DNA from: Ascarosepion bandense
Lineage: Eukaryota > Mollusca > Cephalopoda > Sepiida > Sepiidae
Length of the DNA: 64,000 nt
Direction of reading: 5' to 3'
Assembly: GCA_037127315.1 (NCBI GenBank)
Contig: JBBBDQ010001686.1
Location: forward strand, 2,425,001 to 2,489,000
This document shows, in pieces, positions 10,205 to 20,838 of this stretch. A program made the translations under genes and the position numbers. Numbering within the stretch: position 1 is the stretch's first letter; every line of letters begins with the position of its first letter. The notes beneath the pieces were generated by a model. It did not search any database and had not been told where the DNA came from. It saw only the letters and a list, made by a program, of their open reading frames with translations.

Positions 10205-10895
10205 TTTTTTAATCATAACACCCCAAGCAAGGCGATAACGCCACTGATGCGCAGGGGGCTACGTAAGGGTAAAAAGAATGGAAAAGAGAAAGCCGGAAAC
10301 CACATCCTAAACAGGGAACAAGGTATGCGCCTCTTCACCTGTTCAGTAGACGTGGGTGGAGTGTGAACCGGGCGATAGTTAAGTCTATCTACTCCAATTG
10401 GAAAAAAAATAAAAGTGAAAAGATTGGAAAAGAGAAAACCGGAAACCGCATCCTAAACAGGAAACAAGGGATGAGCCTCTTCACCTGTTCAATAGATGTG
10501 GGTGGAGTGTGAACCGGGCGATAGTTTAGTCTATCTACTCCAATTGGAAAAAAAATAAAAGAGTGAAAAGATTGGAAAAGAGAAAACCGGAAACCGCATC
10601 CTAAACAGGAAACAAGGGATGAGCCTCTTCACCTGTTCAATAGATGTGGGTGGAGTGTGAACCGGGCGATAGTTTAGTCTATCTACTCCAATTGGGGGAA
10701 AAAAAAATAAATGAGTGAAAAATTTGGAAAAGAGAAAACCGGAAACCGCATCCTAAACAGGAAACAAGGGATGAGCCTCTTCACCTGTTCAATAAATGTG
10801 GGTGGAGTGTGAACCGGGCAATAGTTTAGTCTATCTACTCCAATTGGAAAAAAAAATAAAAGAGTGAAAAGATTGGAAAAGAGAAAACCGGCAAC
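10205..10895 (-). mobile_element. tandem-unit SINE, 4+ units, nested in RTE
   Basis: LINE-type tail at about 10211-10275 followed, on the reverse strand, by four ~148-bp units and part of a fifth (GGGCGATAG-type block at about 10370, 10517, 10666 and 10819). It sits between two parts of one RTE open frame, so it inserted into a pre-existing RTE copy. Confidence 0.9.
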
Positions 10896-11527
10896 CCAAA
10901 ATGTCAAATACAGGTGGGTGATACCAAAATAAAGCAAGTACAAACATTTAAATACCTAGGAAGTGTTCTAACAGGAGATGGAAAGTGCGACACAGAGATC
11001 CGAAGGCGAATTGGCATGTCAAATGACACGTTCCAGAAGCTGTGTAAAGAACTAACACACAGGAAATTTCACTAGAAACAAAGAAAAGAGTTCTGGATTG
11101 CTATGTGATGTCAGGTCTTCAATACGGCAGTGAATGCTGGACAATATCATCGAAAATGAGGACAAAACTGGAAGCAGCGAAAATGTGGTTCTACCGAAGG
11201 ATGTTGCGGATATCGTGGTCTGAGCATGCAAGCAACGGTGAGGTGCTGGAAAGAATGGCAACAAAAAGGAAATTAATACTGAGCATCAGGAAGAGACAAC
11301 TGAAGTTCATGAGACATGCAATGAGGAAGAAGGGCTTGGAGAACCTGATACTGACTGGCCAGATAGAAGGAAAGACAGACAGAGGAAGGCAGCGGATAAC
11401 ATATTTGCAGGTCCTGATCAGGTGGATGGCGGAACGGGGGTTGCCAGGAGTAACAGTAAGAGCCACGCGGGATAGGGAGACGTGGAGAACCATGATCACC
11501 TACGTCCTGAAGGCACAGGGCACATAG
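10896..11527 (+). mobile_element. RTE LINE, C-terminal RT region
   Basis: Continuation of the RTE protein: …TFKYLGSVLTGDGKCDTEI…, then (11105-11527, open) …LQYGSECWTIS…, …RRMLRISWSEHASN…, …LILSIRKRQLKFMRHAM…, …GLENLILTGQIEGK…, ending …KAQGT stop. A frameshift lies near 11040-11100, where KEL..RK loses the expected KVLR frame. The stop is followed at once by a (GAA)n tail, the typical RTE 3' end. Confidence 0.9.
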
Positions 11528-11577
11528 AAGAAGAAGAAGAAGAAGAAGAAGAAGAAGAAGAAGAAGAAGAAGAAGAA
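11528..11577 (+). repeat. (GAA)n tail of RTE
   Basis: About 16 AGA units directly after the RTE stop codon. Short microsatellite tails are characteristic of the RTE clade. Confidence 0.9.
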
Positions 11578-11900
11578 AATGGAGATGAACTGAACAAAAA
11601 TTAATGAAGACAATACTGTTGGAAAAGGAATGTTCTGTGTATCTTCAGTACCTGTTCTTATGTTCTGTGTCTCTTCAATACCTTGACGATCGTGGTTCGC
11701 CGCGATTTCTTATCCTTTATAGCTCTACGTTATGTATGTTCAGTTCTTATCCATCGCAGGCTCGGTTTTGCAAGTTGTGGGGAGTGAAAATTAATATCTG
11801 ACAAAAGATAAGGAGTCGAATCGTAATGAAATAATGAAAGCAGCTTGTTTTGAAGAAGAAATTATGATAAAATGAAAACGAAGAAGAACAAATAGTGACT
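11578..11900. other. unassigned spacer
   Basis: No repeat or gene recognised. Confidence 0.45.
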
Positions 11901-11901
11901 A

Positions 11902-12285
11902 CTAGCAGGATAACCCGTCGTTGCTCGGGTGTAATGAAAGCTTTAAAACTAATCCATGGTCCTGGAGCTCAGACACTTTGGACGTTGGCACGAAATACTA
12001 AAAAGCAATAATTGTTTCCAGCTAAAGCGAAACCATAGACTGAGAGAAAAATGAATGGATGTAAGTCAAATTTCGATTTCCTCGTATCGATAGCAAATAA
12101 GTTTTTTTCGTCGTAAACTGAATTATGAAGGCTAAATAAGTCCTCTGAGTAAATGGTATCATGGCGGAGACTAAGAACTACAATTATACCTACTTAAAGC
12201 CAAACCCGAAGCGAAAACTAAAATAAAATTGCTGAAAAAAATACAGACATGCAGGCAGATAAACAGACACACACACAAACATTTG

Positions 12286-12320
<35 letters not shown>

Positions 12321-12578
12321 CAATTTTCTGCACTATTGTATGAACTGCAACCTTGAAACTTCTGAATATCGTTTCTTATGTCTTTGTCTGTGAGTGTATC
12401 AAATTTGATTAAAATCGGACCACTCTTTCTATAACCGGATTTTTTCGATTATCGATTTTCGATATTTGTTGGGGGTACCTCGACACAAACCTAGCTAAGA
12501 ACACTCGCAGACGCTTATAGTACAACTGTGCAAATTGTCAAGAAAATCGGTTCAGCCGTTTCGGAGTCTATAAGTAAC

Positions 12579-12630
<52 letters not shown>

Positions 12631-12653
12631 TTCCATTTATAAATAAGTTTAGA
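11902..12653 (-). mobile_element. Helitron-like element, complete, non-autonomous
   Basis: On the reverse strand it begins TCTAAACTTATTTATAAAT and ends with a GC-rich hairpin (CCCGAGCAACGACGGG) followed about 8 nt later by CTAG, with T beyond. TC…CTRR termini with a subterminal 3' hairpin and no terminal inverted repeats are the Helitron hallmarks. It is 752 bp with no Rep/helicase coding. Internal (TA)n (12291-12317) and (CA)n (12581-12625) tracts are present, and blocks such as GCTCCAGGACCATGGATTAG recur in the other copies. Confidence 0.78.
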
Positions 12654-12699
12654 TCTGCTTCTGATTTTCTCTTCATGTGCTAAATGAAAAGAATAAGAA

Positions 12700-13227
12700 T
12701 TTTAGAAAGAGAAAAATTGAAATCGAAAGTATCAGCTAGAATGAAAGAAAGAAAATGAATAAAAGGGTATATGCACGAAGAAATAAAGAAAGACTAGATG
12801 ATATCACCGGAAAAGAAAGAAAAAAAGAAAAAAAGAAAGAAAGAAAGAAAGAAAGAAAGAAAAAAGAAAGGACGAATAAATAAATAAATAAATAAATAAA
12901 GAAAAAGGGAATGGATAAATGCATGAAAAAATGCAAGAAAGAAAGAAAGAAAAAGATAGAGAGAAGAAGAGAAAGAAAGAAAGAAGGAAAAAGAAAAAGA
13001 TGAATAAAGAAGAAAAACAACAGCAGGAAGAGACGAAGATAGAAAGAAAGAAAGGACGAAAGAAAGAAAGAAAGAAAGAAAGAAAGAAAAGACGAGTAAA
13101 GATAAAAACAACAGGTGGAATAGACGAAGAAAGAAAGAAAGAAAGAAAGAAAGGCCGATTAAAGAAAGAAAGAAGGAAAGAAAGAAAAAGAATGGATGAA
13201 TGCATGAATGAATATATGAAAGAACGA

Positions 13228-13266
<39 letters not shown>

Positions 13267-13502
13267 GGCGATTAAAGAAAGAAAGACAGAAAGAAAGAAA
13301 GAAATAACGAATAAATAAATAAATAAACAAATAAAGAAAAAGGGAATGGATAAATGCATGAACAAATGCAAGAAAGAAAGAAAGAAAAAAGAAAGAAAGA
13401 AAGAAAGAAAGAAAGAACGAAGGAAGGAAAAAGAAATAGACGAATAAAGAAGAAAAACAACAGAAGGAAGTGACGAAGATAGAAAGAAAGAAAGGACGAA
13501 TA

Positions 13503-13546
<44 letters not shown>

Positions 13547-13579
13547 CGAATAAAGATAAAAACAACAGGAGGAATAGAC

Positions 13580-13612
<33 letters not shown>

Positions 13613-13643
13613 AAAAGAATGGATGAATGCATGAATGAATATA

Positions 13644-13679
<36 letters not shown>

Positions 13680-13717
13680 AAAGACGAATAAAGATAAAAA
13701 CAACAGGAGGAATAGAC

Positions 13718-13750
<33 letters not shown>

Positions 13751-13976
13751 AAAAGAATGGATGAATGCATGAATGAATATAAGAAAGAAAGAAAGAAAGG
13801 AAGAAAGAAAGAAAAACAAATAAATAAAGAAAAAACGAAAGATGAAAAGACGAATAAAGAAAGAAAGTTTGAAAGAAAGGTCGAAGAAATTAAGAAAGCA
13901 AAAAGAATAAATGAAGAAAGAAAGAAAGAAAGAATAAATGCAGAAATAACAAAGAATGGATGAATGCATTAATATG

Positions 13977-14007
<31 letters not shown>

Positions 14008-14017
14008 GAATAAATGC

Positions 14018-14056
<39 letters not shown>

Positions 14057-14100
14057 AAAATTTATGCATGGAAAAAGAAAGATAGAAAGAACAAATTTTG
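12700..14100. repeat. (GAAA)n array with higher-order units
   Basis: Mostly GAAA repeats. Embedded longer phrases recur, for example AAGAATGGATGAATGCATGA (near 13190, 13616 and 13754) and AAAAACAACAGGAGGAATAG, showing block duplications inside the tract. Long open frames here are low-complexity artefacts. Confidence 0.92.
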
Positions 14101-14279
14101 GAAGTCAAGCAGTACTCTATGACAAAGACAAACAAAGAGACAAAGATAGGAAAAAAAACACTTAAAAATAATACTATAAATAAATAAATAAAAATGAAGA
14201 CAGTAAGACCTATAGAACTAGAAGTGTCAAAGACAGGAAATTGTTTTAGATAAAGAAGGAGTATGTGCTTGAGAAAAAG

Positions 14280-15560
14280 GGCGAGGAAGAGTTTGAGCAG
14301 GGGGAGAAAAAGAAGATGACGTGAAAAGGGAGAGAGAAAATCATAGGCAAAAGAAAAGCGAGAAAAGTTGAAGAGAAAACATGAAAGGATGAAGATTGAA
14401 AACACAAAACAGGAAAGAAAAAGATTATGTAAAATTTTCTTAGAACAAGAAAAACAGAAGGAGAATCTGAGAAATTTGAAGCAGAAGAAAGAAAGAAGAA
14501 GAAGAGGGATAAAAAGAAGAAGAAGAAGAAGAAGAAGAGAAAGAAGATACAGAAGAAAAAAAGAAGTAAAAAATCGAAAAAGAAGAAAGCGCAAAAGAAA
14601 AAAAAGAAGAAACAACAGCAGAAAAGAAGAAGACACTAAAGAGAAGAGGCAAAAGAAGAAGAAAAGCAGAAGAAATGAAGAATAAGAAATATAAAAAGAA
14701 GAAGCAAGTGAAAAAAAAGGAAAAACTTAAGTAGAAAAAACGAAGACGTAAACAGTAGATGAAGAAGAAAAAAAAAGAAAGAAAGGTAGAAATAACCAAA
14801 GAAGAAGCCAAAGAAAAAGAAAATGAAGAAGAAGAGAAAGAAAATACTAAAGAAGAAGAAAAGAAGAAGAACAAACGAAAAAGAAGAAAAGAAGAAGAAA
14901 AAACGAAAAAGAAGACAAGAAGAAGAAATAAAAGCAAAGAAGAATACGAAAAAAAGAAGAAAAGAAAAAACGAAACGAAAAAAACATCAGAGGAAGCAGA
15001 CACAAAGAAAAAGAAGAAGCAAGTGATGAAAAGAAGAAAAAAAGAAAAGGTGAAACCGTAATAAGAAGATGAAACAAAAACAAAGAAGAAAAAGAAAAGA
15101 AGACGAGAAAATGGAAAATAAGAAGAAGAAGAAAAAGAAAAAGAAGAAAATTAAATATTAAAGAAGAATGACGATATTATGACATAGCAGATGTGTCCAC
15201 GAGTGAAAAGTTGAAAGAATTGATTTTGAGGTGGAAGGAGGTGGATATGGGGAGAAGTAAGAGGCGGAGAGAAAGATGGCGAGGGTGATGAAGAAGAAGG
15301 GTAACAAAGAAAGAAATAGAAAGATAGAAGAAGAAGAAGAAGAAGAAGAAGAAGAAGAAGAAGAAGAAGAAGAAGAAGAAATTAAATATTAAACTAGAAG
15401 GAAGATAGTAAGTTAGCGGATGTGTCTAAAAGGGAAATGAAGAAAGAAATAATTTGAGACAAAGGCGGAGAATAGGGTGAGTAGAGGACGAGAAAAAGAA
15501 AAAAGGAAAGGAATAATGAAAAAGACGATGAAGACGAAGAACAGACTCAAAAAGAAAAAA
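14280..15560. repeat. (GAA)n/(GAAAA)n purine tract
   Basis: Continuation of the purine-rich strand with a clean (GAA)n run at about 15328-15380 and a partial internal duplication (TTAAATATTAAA.AAGAA at 15148 and 15380). Confidence 0.88.
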
Positions 15561-16300
15561 AAGTACAGAAAAAAAAACCCAAACACTGTGAAAAGACCGC
15601 CTCAGTTCTGTAAACGAGATCGAAGAATGGGTGTTACAAAAGGTAGTGAGAAATAAAGAAAGGGCTCAAAAATATTTTCAACTAGCCGGAAGTCACAGAG
15701 GTCTGGTGTTGGTTGATGGTAAATAGAGGATGCAGACCCCAGTATGTTTGGGCAGAAAGAACACGAAGAGAAAAATGCTTTGACATCAACAATATGACCC
15801 CTCACCATCTTTGGACGTTCTTGTCGACTTCGTTGACAAGAATGAGGGAAATAATGACAACGGATGATGACAAAGCTGCAATGGGTGTTGTTGGAAGCAT
15901 ACAGACAAAATGGCGGTGGGGAAATGGAGGTGAAACATCGTAACAATTCGTTACTGCCCAAGGCAGGTATCAGTTGGCCTTGCTTGATGACCGACAGCAG
16001 TTAGATATACGCCAGCGTGTCTTCTTACCGGATCTCACTAAAGTAATTAAGTCAGGATTTAGACGAGTATAAAGAGGGGAAATAACTCCCTACTGTAGAA
16101 AGTATAGGAATTAAAGTGAAATAAATCGACAAAAAAAAAAAAAAGACGAAGGAGAAATTAGGGAAAAGGAATTATCAAATGGAAAAAATAAAGAAATGTA
16201 TCAGAGATGAATTGGTTGGCAAATTTGCCCTAAAAATTTTGGGGAATAAAAAGAAGACATGAATATAGACGATAATGCAAAACAAAGATTTGAAAGCTAA
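15561..16300. other. unassigned, possibly single-copy
   Basis: No family seen elsewhere in the window. Overlapping frames of 119 codons (minus, 15602-15961) and 76 codons (plus, 15713-15943) resemble nothing I know and lack support as genes. Confidence 0.4.
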
Positions 16301-16304
16301 CATT

Positions 16305-16790
16305 TCGGTCGTCGAATCGGCATGGCAAAAGACGCATCCCAGAAGCTGAGTAAAGTATTAAGAGACAGGAAAATTTCGATAAAAAAAAGAAGAGAATACT
16401 GGATTGCTACGTGATATCATTTCTTCACTATGGCAGTGAATGCTGAACAATATAATCAAAGATGAAGGAAAAACTTGAAGCAACTGAAATGTGATCCTAC
16501 AGAAGGATACTGCGAATATCATGGATCGAGCATGTGAGCAATGATGAAGTTTTGGAAAGGATGGAAACGAAAAGGAAATTAATACTTAGCATCAGGAAGA
16601 GACAGCTAAAGTTCCTGGGACATGCAATGAGGAAGAAGGGCTTGGATACCCTGATCCTAACAGGCCAGATAGAGGGAAAAGAGACGGGAAAAAGCGTGTA
16701 ACGTAGACTTCCACGTCTACCTATTACTGGTGGCTCTTATACATGATTGCCTATGTCCTGAAAGGACAAGGCTCATAGAAAAAGAAGCAA
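16305..16790 (+). mobile_element. RTE LINE fragment, degenerate
   Basis: Nucleotide match to the RTE 3' coding region from GGCATGGCAAAAGACGC (cf. GMAKDAFQKLSKVLR) through ACAGGCCAGATAGAGGG to the last codons at ATGTCCTGAAAGGACAAGG. It has several stops and frameshifts, and about 60 bp before the end is replaced by unrelated sequence. The tail is short (AGAAAAAGAAGC). Confidence 0.85.
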
Positions 16791-17134
16791 TTAAACGGAT
16801 TACTGTGGCGTATAAGTTGACTCGGCGTAAAAGTAATCATCTGAGACGCCTCCTTTTCTTCCATGCGCATGAGTAATTCTGGCCTCCGGAAGAGCCTTGG
16901 GCTAATGTTCTCGACTAATATGAAGTGGAAAACTATAATAAATCCATTGATAGGCAAACTGCTATCTAGAGCTCTTAAATAAAATTCAAACAAAGAATCA
17001 ACAATATTATTGGTCCTGACTTTTGACCCGGCTTCAGTCACTTCCCTACTATCATAAAGTTGTCTCTCCTTGCCTTTTCTATAAATACTTTCATAGTAAT
17101 CGTTTGCATGAATTCTTTACTACGGTACTACATG
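16791..17134. other. unassigned spacer
   Basis: A 96-codon minus frame overlaps the RTE end but resembles no family I recognise. Confidence 0.4.
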
Positions 17135-17335
17135 CTTAGGTGATCTCGAAAGAGATATGACTGACTGGGCAGAAAATTTTCCCGCAGTCGGTTGCCATTA
17201 ATTTTTGCGGTAAACTATGTGCCAACGAAGACTCATGAACCGAATCTGTACTGCTATTTAACCCATATCTGAAGGGAGAAACGACGGAATTCTACCTGTG
17301 ATAATATTAATTTGAGCTAAACTTTCATCAAGTTA
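17135..17335 (-). mobile_element. tRNA-derived SINE-1, partial
   Basis: Reverse strand carries the SINE-1 tail (GATCTCGAAAGAGAT hairpin, GACTGGGCAGAA) and body (TTTAACCCATATCTGAAG) but lacks the tRNA-like head. Confidence 0.8.
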
Positions 17336-17907
17336 TAGTTGAGCTGGCTACATGTAGCTGTAAATTTTATGCTAGCAGTTTTTTTTTCTTTATGTGAAAA
17401 GTCAACACTTAAAAACTACTAGTGTTTTCTTAGATATAAAATACGTGTCTTAAATTTTTTATCATGAGAGCGCAGGCGAATTCATCCTCTCTTTAAACAT
17501 AAAGAAAAAAAAATTAACATTTTCAACAAAAATCAAATGCATAGTAAGTAAAAGCAAGATGAATCTCCATTTAAAAACATTATGAAATACACACCTGCAC
17601 TTGTTAAAAAAATATCTATTACAAAACATTTAAAACTGCTAACATATTTTCAAAAATAATAATTCACCTGCGTGATCGAAATTGCAGAGAATCAATATCA
17701 TTTATGAATTTACATGTTCTGTAAAGAACAGTGTTTTTGATCAATCCCAATCGTAAATTAATTAAATCGGATACACTACAACATCTTTAACAAGAAGACT
17801 CACGCAACTCCTACCAAACACTATTCATAACATACTCATCAATAATGCAAATATAACAGAATCATCCACATGTAAACAAGGGAAAAATAATTGTAGCAAT
17901 AAAAATT
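17336..17907. other. AT-rich unassigned DNA
   Basis: No recognisable repeat or gene. Confidence 0.5.
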
Positions 17908-18425
17908 GGAGTAGATAGTCTAAACTATCGCCCGGTTCACACCCCACCCACGACTATTGAACAGGTGAAGAGGCTCATCCATTGTTTCCTGTTTAGGTTG
18001 TGGTTTCCGGTTTTTCTCTTTTCCAATCTTTTCACTCTTTTTTTTTTATTTAATTTAATTTTTTTTCAATTGGAGTAGATAGTCTAAACTATCGCCCGGT
18101 TCACACCCCACCCACGACTATTGAACAGGTGAAGAGGCTCATCCCTTGTTTCCTGTTTAGGTTGTGGTTTCCGGTTTTTCTCTTTTCCAATCTTTTCACT
18201 CTTTTTTTTTAATTTAATTTAATTTTTTTTCAATTGGAGTAGATAGTCTAAACTATCGCCCGGTTCACACTCCACCCACGACTATTGAACAGGTGAAGAG
18301 GCTCATCACTTGTTTCCTGTTTAGGTTGTGGTTTCCGGTTTTTCTCTTTTCCAATCTTTTCACTCTTATGTAGCCCCCTGCGCATCAGTGGCGTTTTCGC
18401 CTTGCTTGGGGTGATACGATTTTTT
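17908..18425 (+). mobile_element. tandem-unit SINE, 3 units plus LINE tail
   Basis: GGAGTAGATAGTC starts at 17908, 18072 and 18236 (exact 164-bp spacing). The tail CCCCTGCGCATCAGTGGCG…GGGGTGATACGAT and a T/A run close it. The equal spacing and near identity of the units suggest in-place duplication or multimeric RNA copying. Confidence 0.9.
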
Positions 18426-18740
18426 AAAAAATAATAATAATAATAAAAAATAAAAAGCGACACACAATGAGATTAAATATGAACGATTCTATATCTGCTA
18501 ACCGAGTTTGGAAAATAAAATATTCCTTTAACTTTAGAGAGATACATAAAACAATCTATATATTTTGTTAAAAGTAAAATAAAATTCATCCTTGATAATG
18601 GCTAAAAGTATAGCCGAAAGCGCTTGGATAAATTAAACATTTGAACAATTTTTATATCATTTGTGTACTGAAAACAAAAGATCACAGGAAAAATTATATG
18701 AAAAGTTAACCAGAGAACCTTGTCTGTTATTTTTAGCGTA

Positions 18741-18751
<11 letters not shown>
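18426..18751. other. spacer with a hammerhead-like motif
   Basis: AT-rich. At 18588-18632, TTGATAATGGCT…AGCCGAAAGCGCTTGGAT resembles a decayed hammerhead core: GGCT/AGCC could form stem II and ATCC/GGAT stem I, but C3 and G8 of the core are changed. Confidence 0.4.
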
Positions 18752-18802
<51 letters not shown>

Positions 18803-18803
<1 letters not shown>

Positions 18804-19027
18804 CTAAACTTATTTATAAATAGAACTGCTATCTTGAAACTTCTGAATATCGTTTCTGATGTCTTTGTCTATGAGTGTATCTTAGCTAAGAACACTCGCA
18901 GACGCTTATAGTACAACTGTAAATTTTCAAAGAAATTGGTTCAGCCGTTTCGGAGTCTATAGGTAACGGACACACGCACACACACTGACACACACAGAGA
19001 CAAAGTTCCATTTATAAATAAGTTTAG

Positions 19028-19028
<1 letters not shown>
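18803..19028. mobile_element. Helitron-derived element with inverted 5' ends
   Basis: Both ends are the Helitron 5' terminus: TCTAAACTTATTTATAAAT at the left and its reverse complement at the right. Between them lie two different internal parts of the family. The 3' hairpin-CTAG is absent. It lies between (TA)n tracts and next to a normal copy. Confidence 0.7.
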
Positions 19029-19076
<48 letters not shown>

Positions 19077-19077
<1 letters not shown>

Positions 19078-19451
19078 CTAAACTTATTTATAAATAGAAC
19101 TTTGTCTCTATGTGTGTCTGTCCGTGTGTCTGTCCGTTACCTATAGATTCCAAAACGGTTGAACCGATTTTCTTGAAAATTTACACAGTTGTACTATAAG
19201 CGTCTGCGAGTGTTCTTAGCTAGGTTCTGTGTCGAGGTAGCCCCTATAAATATCGAAAATCGACAATCGAAAAAATCCGGTTATAGAAGAAGTGGTCCGA
19301 TTTTAATCAAATTTCATACTCTCATAGACGAAGACATAAGAAACGATATTCAGAAGTTTCAAGATAGCAGTTCTTACAATAGTGCAGAAAATCGATAATA
19401 TATATATATAAGCTTTCATTACACCCGAGCAACGCCGGGCAATACAGCTAG
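19077..19451 (+). mobile_element. Helitron-like element, short complete copy
   Basis: Starts TCTAAACTTATTTATAAAT and ends CCCGAGCAACGCCGGG, then AATACAG, then CTAG, inside TA-rich DNA (A|T target). It is 375 bp. Relative to the 752-bp copy, the internal segment between the TA tract and the 3' terminal ~50 bp is deleted. No protein is encoded. Confidence 0.82.
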
Positions 19452-19803
19452 TATATATATATATAAGAAAGTGAAAGAATACGTAGATTAAAACCCACTG
19501 TTGAGGTATTTACGTTTATAAAGTGTGCTCGATACAGAGTAGACCTTAATATTCTAAATTTTTATTTTTTAAAAAACATTTTTACAGGCAAAATTAAAAA
19601 GTGACATGTCTAGACATTAAGCCATCCTACTTCCTTTCACGATCCAAATGTTAAAACTCCATGGTTACCTAATTTTCATTTTTGGTTGAACAATATTGAC
19701 ACACCTAAAGCATTTTCTCCAACTACCACTCCCAAATTTTCTAAATAACCATGAATTTATCTTATATTTTCAAAATAAATCATTTTCACCATTTATTTTA
19801 ACA

Positions 19804-19866
19804 TATAACCTAAAGAAAAACAGTATTGTTCTGAAACATGAAAATTTTTGTGTAGTCATATTATGA
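19804..19866 (+). ncRNA. hammerhead ribozyme, mutated copy
   Basis: Aligns with the ribozyme at 20311-20369 but has CTAAAGA in place of CTGAAGA, and stem II has mismatches (AAAACAG/TTGTTCT). Stem I (ATATAAC/GTCATAT) pairs at six of seven positions; GAAACA and TGTA are intact. Probably inactive. Confidence 0.5.
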
Positions 19867-19880
19867 TTTTATAAACCATT

Positions 19881-19919
<39 letters not shown>

Positions 19920-20310
19920 CTAAGTGTACCATAATTATTTAATCCTACTTCTGACTTAAACATTCCAGCCCCTTTACTCAATGAAAGTAGTAAAAATATC
20001 TATTGTTCAATAAAAAAACCTAAAATCCAACCTCCTGTTAAAAATTATTTGTACATATTTAAAATATGTAAGGTCCCACTATGTATCTCATCCAGACAAA
20101 ATAAAAAAGTGACATATCTAGATCCAAGCCATCCCGCCCCCTTTCATAACCCAAATATTAAATCTCCATGGTTACATAATTCTCATTTTTGGTTGAACAA
20201 TTTTGACACATCTAAATGCATTTCCTCCAACTACCACTCCCAAATTTTCTAAATAACCATGAATTCATCTTATATTTTAAAAATAAATAATTTTCACCAT
20301 TTATTTTGAC

Positions 20311-20369
20311 ATATCACCTGAAGAAGAACAGTACTGTTCTGAAAGAACGAATTTTTGGTGTAGTGGTAT
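20311..20369 (+). ncRNA. hammerhead ribozyme candidate (family C)
   Basis: Stem I ATATCAC pairs with GTGGTAT (20311-20317/20363-20369, one G-U). The core CTGAAGA (20318-20324) is followed by stem II AGAACAG/CTGTTCT, then GAAA (20341-20344). A short stem III is AGA…TGT with one G-G mismatch and a 12-nt loop. The predicted cleavage follows A20362 of TGTA. All invariant core positions are present; the weak stem III is the main doubt. Confidence 0.6.
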
Positions 20370-20372
20370 AAT

Positions 20373-20375
<3 letters not shown>

Positions 20376-20423
<48 letters not shown>
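20376..20423. repeat. (TA)n microsatellite
   Basis: Separates two hammerhead-bearing repeats. Confidence 0.95.
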
Positions 20424-20426
<3 letters not shown>

Positions 20427-20447
20427 CAAGTGGAGGCAAGTGGATGC

Positions 20448-20502
20448 GTCTAGCCGCACTGATGAGCTGTGATACAGCGAAACAGGCTTGTATGTGGATG
20501 AC
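20448..20502 (+). ncRNA. hammerhead ribozyme (family A), near-canonical
   Basis: Core CTGATGA at 20459-20465; stem II GCTGT/ACAGC (20466-20478) closes a GAT loop; GAAA follows at 20479-20482. Stem III is ACA/TGT with GGCT loop, and the cleavage triplet ends at A20492. Stem I is CCGCA/TGTGG (one G-U) plus an outer GTC/GAC across an internal loop. This is a type I fold with the very short stem III known from retroelement-associated hammerheads. All invariant residues I can check are intact. Confidence 0.8.
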
Positions 20503-20757
20503 TACTATATTATCCTCTCATTACGATTGAGCTCTCTGGAGAAGAAAATTTTAAAAACAGTTTCCACTTCAGCTATACGCGTGACTCTTCAGAAATGAAT
20601 TGAGTTCTCTAGGTGACTGGCGTGTTTATACACTGCTTAGATACAACACGTTAAGATTTCCCTTCCCTGGTACCATGCGTCGATGGCTTAGGGAGTAGCG
20701 ACTCTGACTGACACTAAATCGGTCGAGTTTCGATCCTGGCCGGAGGCAAGTGGATGC

Positions 20758-20797
20758 GTCTATCTGATACAGCGAAACAGGCTTGTATGTGGATGAC
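20758..20797 (+). pseudogene. hammerhead ribozyme remnant, core deleted
   Basis: Second copy of the family-A ribozyme in the tandem unit. About 17 nt covering the CTGATGA box and half of stem II are missing, while CAGCGAAACAGGCTTGTATG remains. It cannot fold as a hammerhead. Confidence 0.7.
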
Positions 20798-20800
20798 TGA

Positions 20801-20837
<37 letters not shown>

Positions 20838-20838
<1 letters not shown>

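Larger units (their letters stand above)
19550..20372 (+). repeat. two tandem ~508-bp units, each ending in a hammerhead
   Basis: The 300 bp before each hammerhead position (19854 and 20362) align closely: CTCCATGGTTACxTAATT, ACTACCACTCCCAAATTTTC, ATTTTCACCATTTATTTT. The copies are separated by (TA)n at 19884-19917. Tandem units bounded by ribozymes are the layout expected of retrozymes or of Penelope-like element terminal repeats. I see no coding region to choose between them. Confidence 0.65.
20425..20800 (+). mobile_element. hammerhead/Pol III SINE-like repeat (retrozyme-like)
   Basis: A ~310-nt unit followed by the start of a second: GGAGGCAAGTGGATGCGTCTA occurs near 20432 and again near 20743. 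The unit begins with a hammerhead ribozyme and ends with tRNA-like Box A (TGGCTTAGGGAG, 20684-20695) and Box B (GAGTTTCGATCC, 20725-20736), 30 nt apart. Related copies are at 39.73-40.01 kb and, inverted and broken, at 41.62-41.74 kb. Schistosome Sm-alpha repeats and animal retrozymes have comparable designs. No protein is encoded, so it must rely on other machinery. Confidence 0.72.

Noticed and set aside
12794..13969. 391-codon minus-strand frame and similar frames at 14.4-15.0, 37.5-38.3, 47.5-48.8 and 62.7-63.6 kb
   Set aside because: Pure products of GAAA, GAA or CTTT repeats with no domain; not credible genes.
15602..15961. 119-codon minus frame as a host gene
   Set aside because: No recognisable domain, no splice context, no repeat of codon pattern; 360 open bases can occur by chance here.
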